A stretch of 64,000 nucleotides of DNA from Cunninghamia lanceolata (lineage: Eukaryota; Streptophyta; Pinopsida; Cupressales; Cupressaceae). The notes beneath the pieces are model-generated. The model was given only the letters and a program-made list of their open reading frames with translations, searched no databases and was not told the origin of the DNA. Position numbers and translations under genes: made by a program. Shown piece after piece: positions 35,142-47,795 of this stretch. Positions within the stretch are counted from its first letter, which is position 1, and the number at the start of each line of letters is the position of its first letter. Location of the stretch: assembly GCA_027924645.1 (NCBI GenBank), contig BSBN01000334.1, forward strand, positions 124,001 to 188,000, given 5' to 3'.

Positions 35142-36745
35142 TGAGGCTCATCCCTTTCTGACATTTTAGTTGACTTAATTTGCATTGCTTGGTTATATTA
35201 GTTGGATTATATTTTTGATGAGTGTGTAACATTATGTTAATACTATGGATATTTATGGTTATTATGATTAGACATTATGATAGATGATACTATGGACATT
35301 ATTATGATTATATTTTATGGATTTACATAGTTAGACTATATGATCTAATTATATTGAGTAGATGTTTTCAGATTTATATTACATGGGAAAAGAAGTGTGA
35401 AAAGAAATTGATGCTTATATGTTAGTGATTAAATAAATTATTTTTAGATTAGTTGAGAATGTGATCTTGATGAAAATGGATTATTCATATGATTTTTGTT
35501 ATACACTAAGTTGCTTCAGCTATTATTATCATGACAAACTGATATTCAAATTTAAGTGTGCAGGTGGGTGGCCAAGATTCCTTAAGTGGTTTCGAAGACT
35601 ACATAAACCTTATGTTAGAACAGTTAAGCCTAGCCTAACCCATGGAAGGGTTAAGGCTAAAATATGATGTAATGTTGTTATTTGATTTTTATTTTAATTT
35701 TTGTGTGTGGTTGTGGTATTTTATTATTTTTATTAATTTTATTTAATTGCATTTTTGGGAGAAAGTCTTTTTAATTAATTATTTCATTTTAAATTATTTC
35801 TTTTGTGGGATGTGGATAAATGTTTCAAAATTAATATTTTTAATATTTTATTTTTATGAGAGGATTTTATCTCTTTGTTTTAATTTTGGAAGAAGAAGAG
35901 TTTTTTTTTTTAAAGAAAGAAAGATTGCTTTCCTTTTTTTTTTGAAGTTTTGAAGTTTTATTTATGGGAAATTTTTGAAAGGATTTTTACACTTTTGCTA
36001 TGCATGGATTTTGAGAATGGAGAATTTGTGAAGAATAGAGAGATTTTGGCTTGAGGAGTTTGGAGGAATTTTGGATTTCAAGGGTTTTGGATTCAAGAGC
36101 AAAGGATTGAAAATTTCATTCAGGTTTTAGATTTGACTCACCCTAACATGGGGAGCTGAGGTAACACTCTAAATAATCTTGCATTTTGAATTTTATGAGA
36201 ATTATGTGAATTGGAAATTGTATGATATTTTGTATGGATTTTTGGGTTATTTGTCTTTTGTCAATTTTGTGGGTTTTGGGTTGTATGGGAGCGACTCTCC
36301 AAATTCATGAGAACCTCCCAAGTCTTGGGGTTTGAGGGAGACACAAACCTCTCTTGGGGAATGGTTACTAGTTTTATATGATTTGTTGTTGAATATGTGA
36401 TTGGTGTTTTTCTGGAGGTTGTGGAGATGTATATTGGTAAAATTGGCTATGTTGATGTGTATTTGTGGAGGTTGTGGAGATGCATGTTGGTATATTTTTC
36501 TTTAATTGAGATGTATGGAGGTTTTGGAGGTGTGTGGTGAAGTGGAGTTTGTTGTTATGTTGTGGTGGTGATTGGTGGTGTTGGGGTTGGTTCTTTGCTT
36601 TGTTGAGGAGGTATGTGTGGAGGTATAAGGGTTGGTGGTGATGAAAATTTGTTATTGTGATTTGTGGTGATTATTGATAATTGTTGTGTCCCCAAAAGGG
36701 TTGACTTTCCCCTCCCTCGCCCTAATTTGGATCCATGAAGGATTC

Positions 36746-37800
36746 TATTGGGAATTAAGGTGTCTCAACCTTGGTAATTCATTACATTTGTAATGTTTGC
36801 ATTTATTGTTTAATTGCCTATGTTGTAAATACTTGTAAATTCCATATTGTCATATTGTGGGATGTGGCACGGTGATGTGTCAATCCTACATGGAATATGA
36901 CAACTTGTAATTTTGTCCTCACATGAGGAGATAGGTGTCCCACTTTGTGGTAGGAGCATTTTGCCATGTGTTGGCATCTTCCATGTTGTGTAAGGGAATG
37001 TTTGACCGAAACAGTTATGACAGATTCCTATGACGAATCTATGACATGTAAGAGTCAGAAATAGAAGGTTATAAGACAGGTGATGACATGTGTCATGAAG
37101 CATCTTTGAATAAGGCATATTTGGGCACCCCAAGGTGGAATATGATATGTTGTAAGAGAATATGCTATTTATAGCATGTGTATGATAGATTCTCTTACAG
37201 TTGTAAGTTGTAACCACTATGACAGATTCTATGATGGTTGTAAGTGTTGTAAGAGCATCTATCATAGCCCATTTTGAAAATAGGTGACCTCTTTGGAATG
37301 GGAGTTGTGGAAAAGTGTCAGGCACATTCTACAATGTTGACCAAGTATCCTTGGGCATGGGTTTTGGTCCATGAATCCATGTTGGATGCCCATTCCAAGA
37401 TAGGTCCAATATTGCCTTGTATTTCCTATTTAAACAGGTGCTTGGAGATGGAGTTTGTATCACAGGTCTACAAGTACTATTATGCTGCCAAATTGACTCT
37501 AGACATGAGTGTTAAAGACCTTTGAAGCTTGCATTGCAAGTGTATTGTAAATAACTTTCAGATTTGTTAATACATTGTGCAGGTTTCTGAGTGTGGGGTT
37601 TTTCACCTAATAAGGGTTTTCCCCACCGTAAATCTTTGTCTCTCTTCTTCTATCTACTTTCTAGTTCTTGTGTTTTGCTGCAATATATCATGTTAATGGT
37701 TTAACATCACTGTACTAGTTAGGATAAATTTGAATTTGCATAGCCCTCTCCTCATTAGATTAGTGTAGGAAGCATTTTTCGCACACCTAGCTTCCTTTCA
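36746..37800 (+). repeat. 5' LTR of the Copia element
   Basis: Begins TATTGGGAATT; the 3' copy has the canonical TGTTGGGAATT, so the terminal G was changed to A. Ends CTTCCTTTCA. Confidence 0.96.
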
Positions 37801-37802
37801 GT

Positions 37803-37814
37803 TGGTATCAGAGC
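37803..37814 (+). other. Primer-binding site, initiator tRNA-Met type
   Basis: TGGTATCAGAGC two bases after the 5' LTR, the standard Copia primer site complementary to the 3' end of plant initiator tRNA-Met. Confidence 0.95.
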
Positions 37815-37917
37815 TTGATCACCTTTGGTCCTAGTTATTGGGTAGGGGTTTTTTGAGCTAATCTTAGGTTGAGTGGGAGTCTATGCAGAGCATTATGTAT
37901 CTTACTGTAGCAAGGAG

Positions 37918-40900
37918 ATGGCAAACACATTCAAAAGATTTGAAGTGGAGAAGTTCAATGGCAATAATTTTGAGTTGTGGAAGCTCAAGATGGAAGACAT
38001 GCTTGTTGACCAAGACCTTTGGGAAAGTGTTAATGGAACTAAACCAGCTACAATGTCACAAGATGAGTGGGATCTCAAGGATCGGAAGGCTAAGGGTCTC
38101 ATAAGACTTAGTCTTGTTGATTCTGTGTTGTTAAATGTCCATGAGGAGACTACTACAAAACTACTTTGGAAGAAGTTGGGGGATGTGTATCAAGCCAAAT
38201 CCCTAGTCAATAAACTTTTCCTAAGAAAGAAGTTGTATTCCCTTTGAATGGAGGATGGAGGATCCATTGCTGAACATATGAATGATTTTAACATGTTGGT
38301 TGCACAATCAACATCTATTGGTGTAAAGATGGAGGAGGAGGATCGGTGTATGACCCTGCTTTGTTCTCTGTTGGACTCATGGGATCATCTTGTCATGGCA
38401 ATTGGAAGCACAACATTCACATTCAAAATGGAAGAAATGGTTTCTTCGCTGTTGTCTGAAGAGATGTAGAGAAAGTCCTCTGAGGCAGCCAAAAAGGCCC
38501 TTGTAGTTCGTGGAAGACCCAAGGAGAAAGGAAACAAGAAGGACAAGAAAGATGAGAAGGGTAGATCCAAATCTTGTGGGAGATCCAAATCCCCTGGAAA
38601 TTCCAAGGCTCTTTGTTGGAACTATGGCAAAATCGGGCATTTCTGAAAGGAATGTAAAGAGGAGAAGAAGAAGAAGAAGAAAGTTCCTAATTTAGATTCC
38701 AACAAGTCACAAGATGACGGTGATGCTTTCATCACAGCCTTGGCAACCCATGCATCTAATGATGTGTGGCTAATCGACTCTAGTGCATCATTCCACATGA
38801 CCTCGCATTGAGACTGGTTCACTAAGTATAAGGAGTTTGATGGTGGAAAGGTGTATCTAGGTGACGACTCTCATATGAAGATTGTTGGTCATGGAAGAGT
38901 CTCTATCCGATTCCCTAATGGTCAAGTGAAGGGGATCTCTGGGGTTATGCACATCCCAGGCTTAGCATGGAACTTGCTTTCTGTAAGTATGTTGAATGAT
39001 GCAGGTGTGCAGGTTGTTTTTTTGAAAGAAGGATGCAAGATGACTAGAGGAGCTATGGTGCTTGCTAAGGGTACTAGGAGAGGTACTCTATTTCAGCTGG
39101 AGACATGCATTTCACAATGCAATAGTTCTTCTAACTCAAGGAAGAGGGCAGCCGTCACTTCATCCCCACCATCTGAACAAGCAGTGAAGAAATCTGTTGT
39201 TTCTAGTCTTGATGGTTGTAATCGTGCATTGGAAGTTAAACTTCCTACTGAAAAGACAATGTTATGGCATAAGAGATTTGGTTACATTGGTGAGAAGGGT
39301 CTGTGTACCCTAAAAAATAAGAACATCATTGAGCGGTTAGATGATTGTAATCTTGAGTTTGACTTTTGTGGACATTGTATTTATGGAAAACAAAACCATG
39401 CTCAGTTTTACTCAAGTTCTCATAAGTCTTCTGGTGTGTTGGACCTTATTCATTCTAATGTGTTTGGTCCTATTAATGTTCCTTCGTTATCAAAATCTAT
39501 ATAATTTGTATCTTTTATAGATGATTATAGTAGAAGGACATGGATTTATTTTCTCAAAAGCAAATCTAAAGTCTATAGCAAGTTTAAGGAGTTTAAAGCC
39601 TTTGCTAAAAATCAGACTGGTAAAAAGATTAAATGTTTGAGAACTAACAACGGTGGTGAGTTCTATTCTACAGAATTCGATAAGTATTGCAAGGAACTTG
39701 GGATTGAAAGACATAAGACAACTCCATACACCCCGCAGCAAAATGGAGTTATAGAGAGGATGAATAGGACACTGGTGGAGAAGGCTAGGAGTATGCTTAG
39801 TGGAGCTGGCCTAGAACAAAAGTTTTGGGCTGAAGCTGTTGCCACTACTTGCTATCTGGTAAACAGATCTCCTACATCAACTCTTGTTGGAAAGACACCC
39901 ATGGAGGTGTGGTCTAGTAGAAAGCCTTCAATAAGGCATCTTCATGTTTTTGGTTGTGAGGCATATGCACATGTGCCTAGGGAGAAGCGGTCAAAGTTGG
40001 AGAACAAGGCTGTTAAATGTATCTTCATTGGCTATGGTGTCAGTGTGAAATGATACAAGCTTTGGGATCTCGTGGCTGAAAAAAATTTGTATAGCAGAAG
40101 TGTCATCTTCAAAGAGCTTACACCTTCCACTGTTTTGCAGCCAGAAGAAATAGTAAAGAAAGAGGATGTTGTTTAGTTTCCTGCTACCCCTGAGAAGACT
40201 GAACAGAAAGACAATTTTGGACCTGATGATGAGGAGAGCTCTGGCAGCTCTGAAAGCTCAAATGAAGAAGCTAAACCTCAACCTCAGCCTTTGAGGAGGT
40301 CTACACAGATAAGAAAGCAACCCGAAAGGTTTGGTTTTACATTGCTTGATTCTAGTTGTGCTTATGCTTTAATCACTAATAGTGATGAACCTAGAACTGT
40401 GTTAGAGGCCTTGGATATGAAAGATGCAGGTTCTTGGAAGGAGGCCATGGAGGAAGAAATGGCTTCTTTGGCAAAGAATCATACTTGGGACTTGGTACCT
40501 TTGTCTCTTGGATGAAAACCTGTTGGATGCAAATGGGTGTTCAAGAAGAAAATTGGTGCAGATGGCAGTGTTGAGAAGTATAAGGCTAGATTGGTTGCGA
40601 AGGGGTATTCACAAGTGCAGGGTATAGATTATGGTGAGATCTTCTCTCCCGTTGCAAAGCTGACATCCATTCAATTCCTGTTGTCTCTCGCAGTAGCTTA
40701 TGACTTGGAGGTAGAACAGATGGATGTGAAGACAACTTTCCTTCATGGTGACTTGGAGGAAGAAATCTACATGTCATAGCCAAAGCATTACATGGTGAAA
40801 GGTAAAGAAAATTTGGTTTGCAAACTTAAAAAGTCTTTGTATGGTTTGAAGCAATCCCCTAGGAGATGGTACTTGAAGTTTGATGCCTTTGTGTTGTCAA

Positions 40901-41967
40901 TTGGATTTGTGAGATCAAAATTGGATCACTGTGTGTATTATAAATTTGATGGTGATCGTATTCTCATTGTTGCACTGTATGTTGATGATATGTTGCTCAT
41001 TAGGAAGGGTAAGAATATGATTTCTGATTTTATATCTCAGTTGTTAGCTCAGTTTGACATGAAAGATTTAGGGGTAGCCAGGTACATTCTAGGGATGGAA
41101 ATCAGAAGAGACAGAACCAAAAGAAAACTTTGGTTAAGCCAGAGTAAGTATGTGAAGACCATGTTGGACAGATTCAGCATGGCAGATTGTAGATCATTGT
41201 GTGTTCTCGTTTCTTTGGGAACAAAGTTGTCTGTTGAGGATTGTCCAAAATTTCCTAGTGAGGTGAAGGACATGAGAAGAGTACCTTATGCTAGTGTTGT
41301 TGGTAGTTTGATGTATGCTATGGTCTGCACAAGACCAGACATTGCCCAAGCAGTGAGAGTCCTTAGTCGATTTATGGCTAATCCTAGATGGGTTCATTGG
41401 GATGCAGTTAAGCGAGTGTTCAGATATTTAAGGGGTGCTTCTGAGTATTCCATTTGCTATCATGGTAATGTTTCAGGACCTCTGCATTCTATTGATATTC
41501 GTGGATTTGTGGATTCAAATTATGTAGGTGACATTGATAGCAGGAGATCCACTAGTGCTTATGTGTTTACATTGTTTGGTGGTGCTATTAGTTGGATGAG
41601 TAAGCGACAACCTGTTGTTTCTTTGTCCATGATAGAAGCTGAGTATATGGCAGCAACTCATGCTTGTAAGAAATCCATTTGACTTAAGAGATTGTGTTCA
41701 AATATTGGTGTTGATGCAGGTCAGATCACGATCAGTTGCGACAGTCAGAGTGCAATTTGCCATGTGAAGAATCCAACTTTCCATGCTAAAACAAAGCATA
41801 TTGATGTTTAGTTTCACTTCGTGCGAGACATGGTTGAGGATGGAAAGGTAAATTTGGAGAAGGTAGATACTTTGAGGAATGTTGCAGATGCATTCATGAA
41901 ACCAGTGAGCACAGAGAAGTTCAGATGGTGTTCGGAGTCCATAGGCCTCTCGGCCTATAGCAGTTAA
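37918..41967 (+). pseudogene. Copia Gag-Pol polyprotein, one frame, eleven stop codons
   Basis: All domains lie in one frame of 1350 codons. Gag starts at MANTFKRFEVEKFNGNNFEL, with zinc knuckle CWNYGKIGHF-stop-KEC. Protease has WLIDSSASFHM (usual DSGAS). Integrase has HKRFGYIG, FIDDYS, RTNNGGEF and PYTPQQNGVIERMNR. RT has CKWVFKKKIGADG, QMDVKTTFLHGDLEEEIYM and the catalytic LYVDDML. RNase H has DSNYVGD, SLSMIEAEYMA and the HIDV block. Stops: TGA at 38245, 38644, 38809, 40051, 40513 and 41680; TAG at 38467, 40174, 40777 and 41809; TAA at 39502. No frameshift was found. It would have encoded a full Copia polyprotein; this copy is dead. Confidence 0.95.
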
Positions 41968-42002
41968 ATCATGTTTTCCTATTGGCTCTTACAAGGTGTT
42001 CG

Positions 42003-42015
42003 ACAAGTGGGAGAA
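42003..42015 (+). other. Polypurine tract of the Copia element
   Basis: ACAAGTGGGAGAA immediately before the 3' LTR start TGTTGGG; 'GTGGGAGAATG' is the typical Copia junction. Confidence 0.85.
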
Positions 42016-43070
42016 TGTTGGGAATTAAGGTGTCTCAACCTTGGTAATTCCTTACATTTGTAATGTTTGCATTTATTATTTAATTGCCTATGTTGTAAAT
42101 ACTTGTAAATTCCATATTGTCATATTGTGGGATGTGGCACGGTGATGTGTCGATCCTACATGGAATATGACAACTTGTAATTTTGTCCTCACATGAGGAG
42201 ATAGGCATCCCACTTTGTGGTAGGAGCATTTTGCCATGTGTCGGTATCTTCCATGTTGTGTAAGGGAATGTTTGACCGAAACAGTTATGATGGATTCCTA
42301 TGACGAATCTATGACATGTGAGAGTCAAAAATAGAAGGTTATAAGACAGGTGATGACATGTGTCATGAAGCATCTTTGAATAAGGCATATTTGGGTGCCC
42401 CAAGGTGGAATATGACATGTTGTAAGAGAATATACTATTTATAGCATGTGTATGATAGATTCTCTTATAGCTGTAAGTTGTAACTGCTATGACAGATTCT
42501 ATGATGGTCGTAAGTGTCGTAAGAGCATCTGTCATAGCCCATTTTGAAAATAGGTGACCTCTTTGGAATGGGAGCTGTGGACAAGTGTCAGGCACATTCT
42601 TCAATGTTGACCTAGTGTCCATGGGCGTGGGTTTTGTTCCATGAAGCCATGTTGGATGCCTATTCCAAGATAGGTCCACTATTGCCTTGTATTTCCTATT
42701 TAAATAGGTGCTTGGAGATGGAGTTTTTATCACAAGTATAAATGTACTATTATGCTGTCAGATTGACTCCAGACACAAGTGTTGAAGACCTTTGAAGCTT
42801 GCATTGCAAGTGTATTGTAAACAACTTTCAGATTTGTTAATACATTGTGCAGGTTTCTGAGTGTGGAGTTTTTCACCCAATAAGGGTTTTCCCCACCGTA
42901 AATCTTTGTCTCTGTTCTTCTGTCTACTTTCTAGTTCTTGTGTTTTGCTGCAATATCTCATGTTAATGGTTTAACATCGTTGTAATAGTTAGGATAAATT
43001 TGAATTTGCATAGCCCTCTCCTCATTAGATTAGTGTAGGAAGCATTTTCCGCACACCTAGCTTCCTTTCA
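42016..43070 (+). repeat. 3' LTR of the Copia element
   Basis: 1055 bases, TGTTGGGAATT to CTTCCTTTCA, followed by GATTC. Confidence 0.97.
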
Positions 43071-43091
43071 GATTCTTGTTTGTGAGTCTAT

Positions 43092-44086
43092 GGGTCATCC
43101 CACAATAATGGGTTACACTTTTGGCCAAACTTGACATTGAAATCAACATTTTGAACTAAATCTTCACTTTTTGACACCTATAGCCACTAAACTGTTAGGA
43201 ATTTAAAGATGATGCAAACTAGTGATTTGTGAGATTTTATTTGTAGATTCTAAATATATATTTTTTAAAAAAATTGGAGTTAAATTGTAAAATTTTTTGC
43301 GTCTCCTTTGATAACTAGTTTTTAATAGGAAACAACATTTTTTTAAAGTGATGTGTATTATGTAGCACATAACTTTTTTCCTACAAAGGATAAAATTATG
43401 ATTCTTTTGAATTTAGATTGGTAACACCAATATATGGGGCATGCATTTGGTTTCATAATGTTTTGTTGAATATTTTTTTTAGTTAAGTTTTGAAGTCAAA
43501 CCAACTATAATTTAGACATAGGTGTATTCCGTAAAACATAACTTTTTCTATATTTATCAAAATTCATTTTTTCTTTTTTTTGTTGAAACAAGGACATCAA
43601 TACCTAGGGCATAGATATTTTTTAGAATTTTTTTTCACTAATTTACTAATTTTCCATGTGTGTAGAACAAATAACTTGATGTTAGGTGAAAAACCTACAT
43701 TCACAAGAAATAAAAAAATAAATATAATAATCAAATTAAATATATTTAAAATTATACTTTTTGGGAAGCTTATAATAAGGACTACATACTTACAAAACAC
43801 AAATTTTAAATGAATTCATTTGATCCCCCAAAAGGTAAATCAAATGTGGTTTTTTATTAGCATTTTGATAGGTGTAGAGGAGACTCCATTATAGGTATGG
43901 TTTAAAACTAGCAGGGTTCTATCCAAGGGGGTTTGAATATAAGGGGGTTTGATCAAACACTCTTCAATTAAAATACTTTAAATGGAACCTTTCAAGGCTT
44001 AAATCATTATATTTTCTAAAAATATGTGATTTCAACAAAAATCAGGATGTCCCATAAAGTGTAACCCATTATTGTGGCAGCACCCC
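43092..44086. mobile_element. Non-autonomous TIR DNA transposon (about 1 kb), copy 1
   Basis: Terminal inverted repeats of about 30 bases: left GGGTCATCCCACAATAATGG followed by GTTACACTTT, right the reverse complement with a few changes, ending ACCC. The empty site is seen in the other giant LTR at 55497-55505. The flanks suggest a 3-base duplication (TAT), with one extra C after ACCC. The inside is AT-rich, with no transposase. Superfamily uncertain; a 3-base duplication starting with T fits PIF/Harbinger best but not perfectly. Confidence 0.85.
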
Positions 44087-44089
44087 TAT

Positions 44090-46165
44090 TTGTGGGAATA
44101 CTTGTTGATTTTGTTTATTTTGGGTTTTATGTATTTGCAAGTTACATGCTTCTTTATGTGAACCTGGTTTATGGAGTTCTCCTGCTCGAGGGTGGGATGT
44201 GCTTATGCAATCCCTATGGTAGGGTGGAGAGCAGGACTTGGCCACCTATTTTGGCCTTTGTATGTGTGCAGGTCAAGGAAATCTCTATTTTCAAGTGTTT
44301 GGTTGAAGGAAGCCATTGAGGGTTTCAAGAAAAGAATATTGTGTTTATGAAGTATTGGCAAAGTACCTTTGAATGAGATTCCTCTTGGGAATTGTTCCAT
44401 TGTGAACAAGAGTCTTGTGAAGTTGAAATTGTCGTTGGGAAAACCAGATGTTTGGTCACCATTTATGTTCAATAAATTTGTATATGGCAAAAATGAAATT
44501 ACTCTATTCAATTTGTTTTTTTATGGTTTTATGGTGTGGCTTGGAATGGTTGAGATATAAAAAGAAAAAAAACAGATATTATTGTTGCATTCTCATGATT
44601 CCAAAAACAAATTAAGTTGAAAGCACCTGTCAGTGTTGATGTTTCTTTTATTTTTCTTATGTGTTCTTTTACATTTCAATTAAATCAGAAATAGTTTACC
44701 TATGTTATATAAATCTAAAAATGACTATTATGTAGTAGATTAACTAATTGGATTTTAATATATATATATAGTAATAAAAGAATTCATATATATATATAGT
44801 AATAAAATAATTCATTGTATATTGTTATTAGCAGAGAAATTTGTATCAAAGAAAAGAGACAAGTTTAATTGCTTTCTCTACACCATACATATATTATATT
44901 GGGTTTGGCCTTTAGTAGGCCTTGGGAGAACCCATGACCTCCCACATGCCTTACTGCCTATGGGGGGGGCAATGAGTCCCTCCCATGGCGGCCCATGAGG
45001 AGGCCGCGAGCCTCCATGGAGGTTGCGGGCCCTCCCATGGAGGCCGCCCTCCATGAGATACATTTAATAAGTTTCCATTCCCTTTAAAACGTCTGTTAAA
45101 AATTTAATTTCCTACGATATATAATTATCTTTGTCATTTGTTTTTACTCAGTCACAAACACATTTAAAACTCTGTCATCCTTTCAATAAAATGCAACGAA
45201 CAACAACGTTATGAACTCTTATTTATATCCTATTCATTGCTTTTGTCACCTACATTTTTAATTGCTTTAAACTTTGAACTCATCCTCTATTATTTTTAAA
45301 TGTCTGCAATATAATTCTTGGCTGCCACCGCCCTCCCTCTACTCTTGTGTTGTTCAAAATGGCTTTCCTTAATAAATTTCATCTGCTATACTTTACATTC
45401 TCTGCACATGTTAGCAATCCAATGGAAAGTTAATAATTTAGACACAATTGGAGTTAGAATAAACAGTAATTTCATTGATGTGGATTCAATTAAGTTAGAT
45501 TTCCTTATTATTTTATTGTTGTATTTTAAAAGAATATTAAGTGATTGCTCTATCCATTATTTTAAATAGAATGAGTTGACTGTAATGCTATTTCCTTATT
45601 AGAGGAAAAGAAATCAGAAATTAGCTTAGTTTTACATATATTCGAAAAAATAAATTGTTTTTTGGTGTGATAAAGGAAAAAGGTTATTTTATGACTTGTT
45701 TGATCTTAAATAAGAAAGCGTGTTTTAATTGGAAAGAGACTTTCAATTTTAGAAAATAAAACAATAAGGCAAGCTATTATAATGTAACTTAAATGAATTC
45801 AATAATAGTTTTATTTTACATTTATTTAGAAAAAGCGATTGCTTTATTGAGAAGAAAATAAAATAAAGTTGTTGTATTAAAATGGATTTAAAAGTCAATA
45901 ACTATTTTAGAAATTGGAAAGGGATATTAGAAATAGGAATAAAAAGGCAAAATTAGAATTGTTTGATTTAAATTAATTAGGAAATTAAATTAGCTTATTT
46001 CATAGAAATAAAAGAAGGGTAAATGTTTCAATAAGAAAAAGTAATGCTTTACTCTAGTTAGGAATGTTTTAGTGTATAACGTGATTTGAACCAAGCTAAT
46101 TGGAAGTTTACTTATTTTTAATCATTTTAAATTGTAAGGAAATATTGCTTTCTTTTGATTGCTTA
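44090..46165 (+). other. Native giant-LTR sequence between insertions
   Basis: Matches 55503-57590. Mostly AT-rich. A GC-rich palindromic block lies at about 44926-45060 (paired with 56336-56475), containing GCCTCCATGGAGG and GGGCCCTCCCATGGAGG. No gene is recognised. Confidence 0.7.
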
Positions 46166-46953
46166 TTTTATGTAATGTCCCCTTTAAGGATATTCCTTAT
46201 TTCTTTTCTTACACATAATAATATCACTAGAAAGGGACATTAGAACTATTAAAGGTCACTCAATCAAGATAATATTGAACTTATCTATAATAGTACAACA
46301 TAAACAATAGCATAATCCACATTCATTCATAACACAATTCAATATTGACTATGTTCAAGTATTAATCCTTATTTCCTTTCTATTCCTCAACCTTGGATGG
46401 GGATTTACTTATCTAGGGCGCAATAACACCACCTCATGGATTGGATTTACTCCGCCTCTCCCTAACAACTTTAATTGTCTAGGGTGTGATGACACCACCT
46501 CATGGATTGGATTTACTCCGCCTCTCCCTAACAACACCTCACCTCTCCTAAGGTTGTAGGCAATAGAAATAACTAAGTGTTAACTTGGACATATTTGATA
46601 TATTTCAACATACCAATTGATCACATGTATCCATAACACATTATGCATTGGCTATGCTCAAGTCTCAATCCTCATTTCTTTTCTAATCCTCAACCATGGA
46701 TGGGGATTTACTTGTCTAGGGTGCAATGACACCAACTTGATGGTTGGGTTTACTCCCCCTCTCCCTAACAACACCACACCACTCACTCACAGGTTGAAGG
46801 AAATAGATATAGATAGGCCTCAAGTTTGAACATACCAAAAGTGTTGTAAATACAATTTATAGCAATTTCATAATACGTATATATACATGTGTAATGATAC
46901 TCACAATAATCTTTTTATTATATATATATTTATTATTACTTATGGCATTCATC

Positions 46954-46956
<3 letters not shown>

Positions 46957-47042
<86 letters not shown>
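46957..47042. repeat. (AT)n microsatellite, about 43 units
   Basis: Uninterrupted AT dinucleotide run inside the LTR. The same place in the other LTR (52117-52142) has only about 13 units, so length is unstable. A shorter run lies at 47540-47565. Confidence 0.97.
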
Positions 47043-47046
<4 letters not shown>

Positions 47047-47200
47047 TAAGATAATACTTACCATGTAACCTTGAACTCTTGAAGGTTTATGCTGCTATAA
47101 CTTAATATTTAGATTTGATTTTCCTAGAAATCAGAAATATTTCTAATTGTTATTTAACTTTCTCTCCACCGATGCCCCCTTTAGAGAGGGAGTGAAGTTC

Positions 47201-47208
47201 CTTATATA
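47201..47208 (-). promoter_or_regulatory. TATA box of the gag-only element LTR
   Basis: The minus strand reads GCATATATAAGGAAC; conserved in the 5' LTR at 52295-52302, where transcription would start. Predicted from sequence only. Confidence 0.5.
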
Positions 47209-47657
47209 TGCTAAGAATGGGGGGCATGTCTCCTCTTAAGGCCACCTCTTCAGCATAGATCGCAGCCTTTGTCCATACCTTTTCATAAGCAATGCTTATG
47301 GTCTTTAAGTGTTGCCCCATCGTGGGTTTAAAATGACATTTAGTTTGTTTATTGTAACCATTAATATATTAACATATATATTAATACTCATGTTAATACT
47401 ATTATATATAAGGTTTATATTTATACATTATATTTAATTTATGATATTATAATTATTATATTTATAATAATAATTTCATTGCTAATATTTGTATATGTAT
47501 TTGTTATTTATAAATGCAATTAAAATTAATATAATTTATTATATATATATATATATATATATATACAATTATCATTTAAAATGACTATATTTCAAGAAAG
47601 CATATTATGATGTTTAAATCTTTAATTTAAACTATATCTTAATATTGGGATATGATA

Positions 47658-47672
47658 GCCCTCCCTGCTCAA
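47658..47672 (-). other. Polypurine tract of the gag-only element
   Basis: The minus strand reads GAGCAGGGAGGGC just before the LTR start TATCATATCCC (TGTCATATCCC in the other copy). Confidence 0.8.
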
Positions 47673-47795
47673 GATTGCTTGTCCTCAAGCAATTCTAAAA
47701 TTTGGATGAAAAAAAGAATGTGCTCGGTTCTAGAATCAATTTTCTTTCAATCGTTTACTTGACTTTTCATCAGTGGTTGCATTTAGCATTTGGGC

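Larger units (their letters stand above)
36746..43070 (+). mobile_element. Complete Ty1/Copia retrotransposon with decayed polyprotein
   Basis: Two LTRs of exactly 1055 bases, TSD GATTC on both sides (36741-36745, 43071-43075), primer site for initiator tRNA-Met, and polypurine tract GACAAGTGGGAGAA. The uninterrupted target is visible at 55478-55490 in the other giant LTR. Domain order gag, protease, integrase, RT, RNase H is Copia-type; the Gag start resembles the Tork/Tnt1 group. By eye about 55 LTR differences in 1055 bases (about 5 percent). Confidence 0.97.
46171..47657 (-). repeat. 3' LTR of the gag-only element
   Basis: 1487 bases, plus strand TGTAATGTCCCC to GGGATATGATA (the other copy ends GATATGACA). 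Contains three copies of a block with GATTTACT, TCTAGGG and CTCTCCCTAACAAC (46395-46470, 46476-46535, 46699-46775) and a long (AT)n run. Confidence 0.93.
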
